In this document: in pieces, positions 17,419 through 25,655 of the stretch
Layout of the letters: the number at the start of each line of letters is the position of its first letter
How positions within the stretch are numbered: the stretch's first letter is position 1
Source of the DNA: Paenibacillus_G filicis
GTDB taxonomy: Bacteria; Bacillota; Bacilli; Paenibacillales; NBRC-103111
Direction: 5' to 3'
Length of the DNA stretch: 64,000 bases
Assembly (NCBI RefSeq): GCF_038070315.1
Contig: NZ_JBBPCC010000009.1
Location: 1 to 64,000 of the forward strand
Translations under genes and position numbers: made by a program
The notes under the pieces: generated by a model
What the model saw: the letters and a program-made list of their open reading frames with translations, nothing else
What the model was told of the DNA's origin: nothing
Databases searched by the model: none

Positions 17419-18498
17419 ATGTGGAAAGTGAAGAAAAACCGGACTTGGACGCTAGGCTTTGCGGTCATCGTATGGGTGCTGATGCTGATGCTGTCAGCCT
17501 GCGAAAGCGGCCAGGATGCACCTGCTTCGGGTCAGGCGGAAACACCGAAAGCTGCTAATACGACTCAAGCCCAAGGAGCCGGCGAATCGAACGGCAAGAA
17601 ATACAAGCTCGGTATCTCTGTACCGTCGGCCGACCATGGCTGGATGGGGGCGCTGGTGGCCAATGCGAAGACGGAAGCCGAGAAGCATCCGAATATCGAA
17701 TACTTCCTGTATACGGCCAAAGATCCGGCTAAACAAACCTCGGACATCGAGGATCTGATCACGAAGAAGGTCGATGCGATCGTCATGCTGCCGATCGAGT
17801 CGGCGGCCCTCACACCGGTTGCGGAAAAAATAGCGAACGCGAACATTCCGCTGGTCGTTATCGACCGGGCGATTAATTCGGAGAACTACCGGACCTACAT
17901 CGGCGGGGACAACTACGGCATCGGACATGGAGATGCGGTCTATCTGGTGGAGAAATTGAAGAAAACGAAAGGTAAGGCGGAAGGGAAGGTCATCGAAATC
18001 TCCGGCGTTCCTTCCACAGTGACGGATCTGCGCAGCAAGGGTTTCCGTGACTATATCAAGAACTATCCCGGCATTCAGATTATCGCATCCCAGCCGGGGG
18101 ACTTCACCCGTGAAAAGGCGCTCAAGGCGACGGAAAACATCCTGCAGGCCAACAAGGAGATCGATGCGGTGTACTCCCAGGACGACGATATGACGGTCGG
18201 GATCGTGCAGGCGATTCGGGATGCGGGACGCCAGGATCAGATGTTTATCGTCAGCTCGGGCGGCATGAAAGAGATTTACCAGATGATGAAGGAAAAGCAA
18301 AAGCCGGAAGTTATCGTCTCGCTGACGTATTCGCCGACGATGAGCGGAACGGCTGTCAATCTGGCTACAAAGATCTTGGAAGGCAAGGGACTGGACGGCT
18401 TCTGGGAGAAGAGCGTGCCGCACAATATCGTGCTGGAGGCTACCCCGGTAACGCCTGAGAACGTCGATCAATTCTACAAAGCGGATTCCAAGTATTAA
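17419..18498 (+). CDS. Sugar-binding lipoprotein of the ABC transporter (RbsB-like)
   Basis: 359 residues from the ATG at 17419 (GAGGGGGA upstream). A lipoprotein signal ends in the lipobox LSAC at 25-28, followed by a low-complexity linker. A periplasmic-binding-protein family 1 fold comes next (LGISVPSADHGWMGALVANA, IVMLPIESAALTPV, AVYSQDDDMTVGIVQAI). It captures the sugar outside the membrane and delivers it to the RbsC-like permease. The substrate cannot be decided; ribose-, inositol- and other monosaccharide-binding members look alike at this level. Confidence 0.94.
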   Translation: MWKVKKNRTWTLGFAVIVWVLMLMLSACESGQDAPASGQAETPKAANTTQAQGAGESNGKKYKLGISVPSADHGWMGALVANAKTEAEKHPNIEYFLYTAKDPAKQTSDIEDLITKKVDAIVMLPIESAALTPVAEKIANANIPLVVIDRAINSENYRTYIGGDNYGIGHGDAVYLVEKLKKTKGKAEGKVIEISGVPSTVTDLRSKGFRDYIKNYPGIQIIASQPGDFTREKALKATENILQANKEIDAVYSQDDDMTVGIVQAIRDAGRQDQMFIVSSGGMKEIYQMMKEKQKPEVIVSLTYSPTMSGTAVNLATKILEGKGLDGFWEKSVPHNIVLEATPVTPENVDQFYKADSKY

Positions 18499-18539
18499 TC
18501 GGTCCCGGTAAATCCAAGGCGAAGGGAAGGAAGCTAGCG

Positions 18540-19502
18540 ATGAAATTAGGCGTATTCACAGTCTTATTCGGCCAATACCCGTTAGAGCAAGCACTGGATA
18601 AGGTTCAGGAGGCAGGATTGCAAGCAGTGGAGCTGGGAACCGGGGGATACCCCGGTAACACCCACTGCAATCCCCGCGTATTGCTCGATAATCCGCAAGA
18701 GCTCACCCGCTTGAAGGAAGCGGTCGCAGCCAGAGGACTTGCAATCAGTGCGCTGAGCTGCCACGGCAATCCCTTGCACCCGAATGCGGATATCGCAGGC
18801 CAGCATCATGACGATTTCGTGCATACTGTACGGCTCGCGGAGGAGCTCGGCGTCGATACGGTCGTCACGTTCTCGGGCTGTCCGGGAGACTCCGAGCAGG
18901 CCCGGTATCCTTCGTGGGCGACCTGTGCCTGGCCGCCGGATTTTCAGGAGGTGCTCGACTGGCAGTGGTCGGAGAAGGTGCTTCCTTACTGGCAGGAGCA
19001 GTCGGTCATGTGCCGGCAGTATGGGGTCCGAGTGGCGATTGAGGCACATCCCGGCTTTGTCGTGTACAACACGGAGACGGCGCTGCGGCTTAGGGCGGAG
19101 GCGGGCAGCAATATCGGGGTCAACTTCGATCCGTCCCATCTGTTCTGGCAAGGCATGGACCCGGTGGAATGCATCAAGCAGCTCGGCAGCGCCATCTATC
19201 ACGTGCATGCCAAGGACACCTCGATCGATAAGCGCAATACGGCGCTGAACGGTGTGCTAGATGTGAAGCCGTACAACCGGGAATTGGAGCGCTCCTGGAT
19301 CTTCCGAACGATCGGCTATGGCCATGGACTGGAGGAGTGGCAAAATCTCATCAGCACGCTGACCAAGGTGGGGTATGACGGCGTCATCAGCATCGAGCAT
19401 GAGGACAGCTTAATGTCGGTGGACGAGGGCTTCCGGAAGGCGGCCCGCTTCCTCAGCCAGGCTGTCATTGGAGAAAAAGCGGGGGAGATGTGGTGGGCAT
19501 GA
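18540..19502 (+). CDS. Sugar phosphate isomerase/epimerase-like TIM barrel
   Basis: 320 residues of the xylose-isomerase-like (AP endonuclease 2) superfamily. Motifs on successive strands include LQAVELGTGGYPG, LSCHGNPLHPN, VTFSGCPGD, VAIEAHPGFVVYN, NFDPSHLFWQG, YHVHAKDTSID and VISIEHEDS, supplying the His/Glu/Asp metal ligands. It probably epimerises or isomerises the imported sugar or its keto derivative. The stop codon overlaps the next start (ATGA), so translation of the two is coupled. Confidence 0.88.
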   Translation: MKLGVFTVLFGQYPLEQALDKVQEAGLQAVELGTGGYPGNTHCNPRVLLDNPQELTRLKEAVAARGLAISALSCHGNPLHPNADIAGQHHDDFVHTVRLAEELGVDTVVTFSGCPGDSEQARYPSWATCAWPPDFQEVLDWQWSEKVLPYWQEQSVMCRQYGVRVAIEAHPGFVVYNTETALRLRAEAGSNIGVNFDPSHLFWQGMDPVECIKQLGSAIYHVHAKDTSIDKRNTALNGVLDVKPYNRELERSWIFRTIGYGHGLEEWQNLISTLTKVGYDGVISIEHEDSLMSVDEGFRKAARFLSQAVIGEKAGEMWWA

Positions 19503-20656
19503 AGCGGGAGATTCGCCTAGGCATGGTTGGCTATAAGTTCATGGGGAAAGCGCACAGCCATGCTTACAGGGATGTCGGCATGTTTTTCCAGATGGATGCT
19601 AAGGTGACGATGAAGGCGATCTGCGGACGCGACGAGGCGGCGGTAAAGCAGGCAGCGGAGCAATTCGTCTGGGAATCGTATGAAACGGATTATTCCGCCT
19701 TGGTGGCGCGGGACGATATCGACGTCATCGACGTGAATGCCCCGAGCAACGCTCATAAGGACATCGTGCTGGCTGCGGCCCGGGCGGGCAAGCATGTGCT
19801 CTGCGAGAAGCCGCTTGCGCTGAGTCTGGAGGATGCCCGGGAGATGCTGGAAGCGGTGAGGGAGGCCGGGGTGAAGCACGGCATCTGCTTCAACTATCGT
19901 TTCCTGCCCGCGATTCAGCTGGCCAAGCAGATTATCGACGAAGGCAGGCTCGGGGATATTCACCATTACCGGGCCTCGTATCTGCAAGACTGGCTGGTGG
20001 ACCCGGAGTTTCCGCTCGCCTGGAGGCTGCAGAAGGAAGTGGCGGGCTCCGGTTCACACGGCGACCTGAATGCGCACTGCATCGATCTCGCGCACTTTCT
20101 TATCGGTGAACTCGATCAGGTGATCGGCGTGAGCCGAACCTTTGTCAAGCAGCGTCCGCTTCCAGCGTCTATGAACGGCCTTACTGCTCAAGCCTCCGAC
20201 GAATACGGAGAGGTTACGGTCGATGACGCGACGGCTTTCCTGGCTCAGTTCAAGAACGGGGCGATCGGCACGTTCGAGGCGACCCGCTTTGCAGCCGGCT
20301 GGAAGAACGGCAATCTGTTCGAAATCAACGGCAGCAAGGGCTCCATCCGGTTCAATCTGGAACGGCTCAACGAATTGGAGGTATTCTTCCGGGACGATCC
20401 CCCGCATCTCCAGGGGTACCGCACGATTATGGTAACGGAGGGCATTCACCCATACATCGCCAACTGGTGGCCTCCGGGGCATACGATCGGGTATGAGCAC
20501 GGGTTCGTGCATCTGGCTTACGAGTTCATGCAAGCGGTTGCAAGCGATAAACCGTTCGCTCCAAGCTTTGAGGACGGCGTCCGATGCCAGCAGGTGCTGG
20601 AGGCGGTGGAGCGTTCCATCGCCGAAGGCAGATGGGTGTTGATTGAGGAGATCTAA
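19499..20656 (+). CDS. Gfo/Idh/MocA-family NAD(P)-dependent oxidoreductase
   Basis: 385 residues from the ATG at 19499, overlapping the epimerase stop by 4 nt. An in-frame GTG at 19490 has poorer spacing. The N-terminal Rossmann domain has GMVGYKFMGKAHSHAY, then the family motif CEKPLALSLEDAREM, a catalytic-type GSHGDLNAHCIDLAHFLIG and a C-terminal substrate domain. Members oxidise or reduce sugar hydroxyls, including C3 oxidation of sugars in the ThuB subgroup. The next gene encodes a ThuA domain, which supports a keto-sugar pathway, but the reaction is inferred. Confidence 0.9.
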   Translation: MKREIRLGMVGYKFMGKAHSHAYRDVGMFFQMDAKVTMKAICGRDEAAVKQAAEQFVWESYETDYSALVARDDIDVIDVNAPSNAHKDIVLAAARAGKHVLCEKPLALSLEDAREMLEAVREAGVKHGICFNYRFLPAIQLAKQIIDEGRLGDIHHYRASYLQDWLVDPEFPLAWRLQKEVAGSGSHGDLNAHCIDLAHFLIGELDQVIGVSRTFVKQRPLPASMNGLTAQASDEYGEVTVDDATAFLAQFKNGAIGTFEATRFAAGWKNGNLFEINGSKGSIRFNLERLNELEVFFRDDPPHLQGYRTIMVTEGIHPYIANWWPPGHTIGYEHGFVHLAYEFMQAVASDKPFAPSFEDGVRCQQVLEAVERSIAEGRWVLIEEI

Positions 20657-20859
20657 GCACCTGAGCGCCCCCCCCGTTCATAAGACAGGCTGGTCAGGGG
20701 CAGCAGGCATGCGCGTTTATCCTGGAAAGGAGGCGATAGCAGGGGCTTGATGGGGGCATGACCAACGAAGAAAGGGGTGGGGGGCGCAGCTTTTTGGGCT
20801 GCCAGGCCGGCAGGCTGATGCACAGGTAGCATTCTAAATACATGGAGGAGGATGATAGC

Positions 20860-23800
20860 ATGAAACGACGGCGTTCCATGATGCATTCACTATGGGCTTT
20901 CGTCATGTTGTGGTCGGCTATTTTACTGCCGATCGGTACGCTCATCAACACGGGAACGGCACAGGCGCATGATGGAGAGGAGCATGGCACACCACACCGG
21001 ATTTTGGCGGTCACCAAAACGACAGGCTTCCGTCACGCGTCGATCGACCAGGGCGCCAAGATTGCGCTGCCGGAGATGGGGAGAAAATACGATTTTACCG
21101 TCGACTTTACGGAAAATCCGGCTGATCTGAATGCGGCCAATCTCGCCAAGTATGATGTGGTCTTTTTCGTCAATACGACAGGGAATTTCAGCGAGTGGGG
21201 CATGACGGAGCAGCAGAAGCAGGACCTCATGAGCTTCATCAAGTCGGGCAAAGGCTACGTCGGGGCGCATGCGGCCACCGATACCGGCTATGACTGGGCC
21301 GAGTACGGCGATCTGACCGGCGCGTACTTCAGCAACCACCCTTGGACGCAAACGGTCACCTTCAATGTGGAGGACAACAACCATCCGGCGACCTCCCATC
21401 TGGGCGGAGCCTGGACGGCGCTGGAGGAAGTGTACTACTTCCGGAACAATCCTCGCGATAAAGGCAAGCATATTCTGCTGAGTCTGGATATGAACAGCAA
21501 CGGCGTGACTGGAGATCCGTCCGAGGACCATCCGAACGCCTGGTGCAGTCCCGTGTCGAACGGAAGAATGTTCTATACGGCGCTGGGCCACCATCCGGAG
21601 ACGTGGTTCATGGAAGACTTCCAGAAACATCTGCTCGGCGGCTTGAAATACGCTTGGGGAGAAGCTAAGGACACGGATTGCGACAAGCCGTCGCAGAAGC
21701 CGGGCGTGCAGAAGGTGCCTCTTGTCAAGGGGACTATCTCGAGCCCGACAGGTCTAGAAATTGCCAAGGACGGCACGATTTTTGTCATCAGCTTGTTCGG
21801 CAAAGTGTACACCGTGACCCAAGAAGGGGATACGAAGGAAGTGCTGAGCCTCCAGACCAATACGGAGGGCGAGCATGGCCTGATGGGGATTGCGCTGGAC
21901 CCTGACTATGCTTCGAATCATCAACTATATCTGTATTATACGAATCCGGTGAAGCCAACGCCGGGGCAGCTGATCAACCAGATTTCCCGATTCACGTACG
22001 ACAACGGTGTGCTGAAGTCGGAGCAGAAGCTGTTCGAGGTGACGACGGATGTCTCCTGCTGCCATCAGGCCGGTTATGTGAAATTCGGGCCGGACGGCAA
22101 GCTGTATCTCACCATCGGAGACAATGCCACGCCAACGCAGGGACCGCAAGTCCAAGCGATCCAAACCTCTCAGAACCTCGACGATATGCGCGGTAAAATT
22201 CTTCGCATCAACAAAGACGGTTCCGCTCCAAGCGATAACCCGTTCTTCACCGGGAGCGGCGGCGCCAGGGATTATACGTATGCCCTAGGCTTTCGCAACC
22301 CTTACCGCATCTCCTTCGACACAACCAAGTCACATGGAAAAACGATCATCTATGAAGGCGATGTAGGCCCGGACGGTACCTTCGCCAACGGAGCTAACGG
22401 GGATTACGACGAGCTCAATGCGATCACCGCACCCGGTCAAAACTTCGGATGGCCGTATGGCATCGGCGATAAGGTGTACAACAAGAAAGACTTCGTCGGA
22501 GCCACGCAGTATAACCAAATTGACGATGCTGTCTTTGCGCAGAAATTCGCTTCGACGAAGAAGCCGATCGCTTTCTATCCTTATACGCAGGACCCGGTAT
22601 GGGGAGTCAACGGAAGAACAGCCTTGGCGGGTCCCGTCTATGATTATACCGGGCCTAATGCAATTCCCGGCTTGAAGAACAAATTCCTGGCCTATGACTT
22701 TGCGCGCAATTGGATTAAAGCCGTGACGACCGATGATAACGGAGAAGTCGTCAAGGTCGACAACTTCGTGTCCGGGCTGTTCGCCCCGATCGACATGAAG
22801 CTGGGGCCGGATGGCGCTCTGTATGTGGCGGAATTCGGCAAGTCTTGGGAACCGGACTCCGAGGACGGGATCACCAAGATTTTCTACGGCCAACTGCACC
22901 GCAATCCCGTGATCCAGGCCAAAGTCAGCGCGACCTCCGGGAAATCTCCGCTGACGGTTGCATTCGATACGACGGGCACGAAGGATCTGGACGGAGATAC
23001 GCTCTCCTTTGCCTGGAAATTCGGCGATGGCGGCACTTCCACCGATCCCAAGCCGTCCCATACGTACACGGTCAACGGCTCCTATGAAGTCACGTTAACT
23101 GTGACGAATGGAGCGGGGAAAGTTTCTGTATGGAACACGACGATTGTCGTTGGCAATACAGCTCCTGTCGTGAAGATCACGTCGCCGCCTAACGGGATGT
23201 TCTTTACGAACGGACAGACGTTAACGCCAACTGCATATGCATACGACGAAGAGGATGGAGAGATTGCCTGCAGCAAGATTCAATGGTCCGTCAATCTGCT
23301 CCATGACTCGCACTACCATCCATTCCCAGGTCAAACCGGCTGCCAGCCGACGATCACCTTGTTCGATGACGGACATGGACCGGAAGCCAAAATTGCTTGG
23401 AACATCGCAGCGACCGTGACCGATAACGGCGCACCCAACACGCTCCCGCTTACTTCCTCCGATTCCGTGACCTTCAAGAATAAACGACTTCATGCCGCAG
23501 ATTTCGAGGATACCGGGGGTGCAAGTCCAACCTCAACGGAGAACCAAGGCGTCAAAACGGAGACCACCTCCGACATGTACGGAGGCTTGAACGTAGGCTT
23601 CACTGATGCTAACGACTGGTTCCTGTTCAAGCACATTGATATTCATAGCCTGAAGAAGATCTATTTCCGCATGGCGGCAGACACGAACAACCTCAACCTG
23701 GAAGTACGGCTAGACAGCCCGACCGGTGAGAAGATTGCGACCGCTGCAGCTCCGGCAACGCGAGGCTGGCAGAATTGGAAGACGCTGAGCGGCGAGGTCG

Positions 23801-25554
23801 CTCACAAGGCCCACGCTGCGAAGAGCAGCGCCACGCAGGCCCGCAGCGTCACCGATGACGTATATGCCAAGCCGGCAGATGACCATAGCGTTACGCAGGA
23901 CGTCTACTCAGTAACGAATACCGTCTACGGAGCGAAGAACAAAGCGTTGGCCGCTCTGGATGCGGTACAGGCGGACTTCCATGATCTGTACTTTGTCTTC
24001 CCGCAAGGCGGCAATAACGTGAACTGGATTCAATTCGCCTACGAAGGAGATGCGGCTCCGGCTGAACCGGATGTATGCAACAATACGAACTGCAGCAACC
24101 CGGGCAACCCCGGCAATCCGAATATTCCTGATACCAGCGGTTCGTACACCCGCACCGGTTGGACGGCGACGGCTAGCCACGGAACTTCGCCTTCTAACGG
24201 CATTGATGGCAAGCAGGATACCCGCTGGACAACAGGAGTCGATGCGGCCCCTGACATGTGGTATCAGATCGATATGGGGAAAGTTCAACCCGTAGATCGC
24301 GTCATCGTGGACCACGGCTCTCACTGGCCAGCCTCCGAAGCCGGCAGCCACCCGGATTATTTCCGCGGTTACGAGCTCCAGGTATCGAAGGACGGACAAC
24401 AGTGGACCACCGTGGCCAGCAAAGACACGAGCTGGAATAAGCTGGTCGTGGACGAATCCTTCCCTGCAGTAGATGCCCGTTACATCAAGCTGGTGAACAA
24501 GGGCAGCGTCAAGGGCTTCTGGCTCTCGATTCATGAAATGTATGCCTTCCCGCCGGCTTCCAAAACGGCTTGGACGTTCACGCATTCTCCGCGGGCCGGC
24601 AATGATTCGAGCAATCCTTCCGACGTGAAGCATGTCATCGACGGCAAGCTGAATACCCGCTGGGATTCGGGCGGGTTCCAAGAGCCGGGACAATGGTTCC
24701 AAGTAAATATGGGCTCGGTGAAAACGATCAACGAGGTGATCATTGACGCCTCCGGGCACACCTCGGATTATGCGCGCGGGTATGTGATTGAAGTGTCCGC
24801 AGACGGACAAATCTGGAAGAAAGTTAGCGAGAATGTGAATAACACAGCGGTAAAAATCGTTGCTTCCTTCCCGGCTGTCAAGGCGCAGTACGTCAAAATC
24901 ACGCAAACCGGCACGGCTTCCGCCAATTGGTGGTCGATCGACGAGCTGGACATCAAAGAAACGAATGAGCCGGCCCTCCAATTGGAGGCGGTGCTGAGCA
25001 CGGATCTGAAAGGTAAAATTCTCGAGGCCGGCGGTGAAGTCAAAGTCACGGTAGCCGCTCATGGCGCCAAGGATCTGTATGCAGCCAAGCTGCTGCTCAC
25101 GTACGATGCCGATAAGCTGGAGTTTGTTAGCGGAGCGTTGAACAGCCAATTCGGCAAAGAAGGAGACAATGCGTTCTTGTTCCTGAAAGCTGAAGGCGGC
25201 AAGCTTTCCATGGCGGTGACGTCGCTTGGTGATACACAGGGCCGCAGCGGAGATGTGGCGTTGGTGGACATCACGTTCAAAGTGAAGAAAAATGGAAACG
25301 CAACACTGATTAAAGCCAGCGAATTCTCCGATGTCAACGGCAAGTTGATACAGCTGACCGAGGATAAGACGATCGCGATTACGCTGTCCAATGCGGACGT
25401 AGATGGAGACGGACGCATTAGCATCGCGGATCTGACGCTGGTGGCTCGGGCTTTCGGCCAAACCACATTTAACCCTGCGCTCGACATCAACCATGACGGC
25501 AAAATCAACATCGAGGATATTTCGTTTGTAGCCAGAAAATTGCTTGAATCTTAA
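20860..25554 (+). CDS. Secreted multidomain ThuA / sugar dehydrogenase / PKD / CBM6 / discoidin / cohesin / dockerin protein
   Basis: 1564 residues from the ATG at 20860, chosen because GGAGGAGG lies 7 nt upstream. Approximate order: signal peptide 1-36 (cut near AQA-HD); ThuA-like glutamine-amidotransferase fold 45-267; glucose/sorbosone-dehydrogenase beta-propeller 283-683; PKD domain 686-766; Ig-like region 767-878; CBM6-like carbohydrate module 878-1064; two F5/8 type C (discoidin) modules 1096-1231 and 1235-1367; cohesin 1371-1512; dockerin 1513-1564 with two calcium loops (DVDGDGRISIADL and DINHDGKINIEDI). A repeat-rich insertion of about 50 residues (985-1039) interrupts the CBM6-like module. 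It probably binds and oxidises or cleaves sugars outside the cell and can pair with partners through both cohesin and dockerin. Substrate and cofactor (PQQ in related dehydrogenases) are inferred from family. Confidence 0.85.
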   Translation: MKRRRSMMHSLWAFVMLWSAILLPIGTLINTGTAQAHDGEEHGTPHRILAVTKTTGFRHASIDQGAKIALPEMGRKYDFTVDFTENPADLNAANLAKYDVVFFVNTTGNFSEWGMTEQQKQDLMSFIKSGKGYVGAHAATDTGYDWAEYGDLTGAYFSNHPWTQTVTFNVEDNNHPATSHLGGAWTALEEVYYFRNNPRDKGKHILLSLDMNSNGVTGDPSEDHPNAWCSPVSNGRMFYTALGHHPETWFMEDFQKHLLGGLKYAWGEAKDTDCDKPSQKPGVQKVPLVKGTISSPTGLEIAKDGTIFVISLFGKVYTVTQEGDTKEVLSLQTNTEGEHGLMGIALDPDYASNHQLYLYYTNPVKPTPGQLINQISRFTYDNGVLKSEQKLFEVTTDVSCCHQAGYVKFGPDGKLYLTIGDNATPTQGPQVQAIQTSQNLDDMRGKILRINKDGSAPSDNPFFTGSGGARDYTYALGFRNPYRISFDTTKSHGKTIIYEGDVGPDGTFANGANGDYDELNAITAPGQNFGWPYGIGDKVYNKKDFVGATQYNQIDDAVFAQKFASTKKPIAFYPYTQDPVWGVNGRTALAGPVYDYTGPNAIPGLKNKFLAYDFARNWIKAVTTDDNGEVVKVDNFVSGLFAPIDMKLGPDGALYVAEFGKSWEPDSEDGITKIFYGQLHRNPVIQAKVSATSGKSPLTVAFDTTGTKDLDGDTLSFAWKFGDGGTSTDPKPSHTYTVNGSYEVTLTVTNGAGKVSVWNTTIVVGNTAPVVKITSPPNGMFFTNGQTLTPTAYAYDEEDGEIACSKIQWSVNLLHDSHYHPFPGQTGCQPTITLFDDGHGPEAKIAWNIAATVTDNGAPNTLPLTSSDSVTFKNKRLHAADFEDTGGASPTSTENQGVKTETTSDMYGGLNVGFTDANDWFLFKHIDIHSLKKIYFRMAADTNNLNLEVRLDSPTGEKIATAAAPATRGWQNWKTLSGEVAHKAHAAKSSATQARSVTDDVYAKPADDHSVTQDVYSVTNTVYGAKNKALAALDAVQADFHDLYFVFPQGGNNVNWIQFAYEGDAAPAEPDVCNNTNCSNPGNPGNPNIPDTSGSYTRTGWTATASHGTSPSNGIDGKQDTRWTTGVDAAPDMWYQIDMGKVQPVDRVIVDHGSHWPASEAGSHPDYFRGYELQVSKDGQQWTTVASKDTSWNKLVVDESFPAVDARYIKLVNKGSVKGFWLSIHEMYAFPPASKTAWTFTHSPRAGNDSSNPSDVKHVIDGKLNTRWDSGGFQEPGQWFQVNMGSVKTINEVIIDASGHTSDYARGYVIEVSADGQIWKKVSENVNNTAVKIVASFPAVKAQYVKITQTGTASANWWSIDELDIKETNEPALQLEAVLSTDLKGKILEAGGEVKVTVAAHGAKDLYAAKLLLTYDADKLEFVSGALNSQFGKEGDNAFLFLKAEGGKLSMAVTSLGDTQGRSGDVALVDITFKVKKNGNATLIKASEFSDVNGKLIQLTEDKTIAITLSNADVDGDGRISIADLTLVARAFGQTTFNPALDINHDGKINIEDISFVARKLLES

Positions 25555-25570
25555 ATCATAGGATTACACG

Positions 25571-25610
25571 GGAATACCGGTCCGGCCTGGTCTAAGGCCG
25601 GTGTTCCCTT
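25571..25610. terminator. Intergenic stem-loop
   Basis: GGGAATACCGG and GGCC on the left pair imperfectly with GGCC and GGTGTTCCC on the right. It lies between the ThuA-type gene and the SLH gene and is followed by a short pyrimidine-rich run. It could be a partial terminator or an mRNA-processing or stabilising element. Confidence 0.45.
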
Positions 25611-25655
25611 CCTGATGACAAAGAGCTGGGGCCAAGGGCAGGAGGAGAATAAGGC

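Noticed and set aside
20657..20859. Possible terminator or small gene between the Gfo/Idh/MocA gene and the ThuA-type gene
   Set aside because: Only an imperfect GGCGCAGC/GGGCTGCC pairing and very short frames; nothing supportable, so it is left open whether transcription continues through the 203-nt gap.
23908..25494. 528-codon minus-strand open frame over the ThuA-type gene
   Set aside because: Antisense shadow of the cohesin/dockerin coding region; no recognisable domain.
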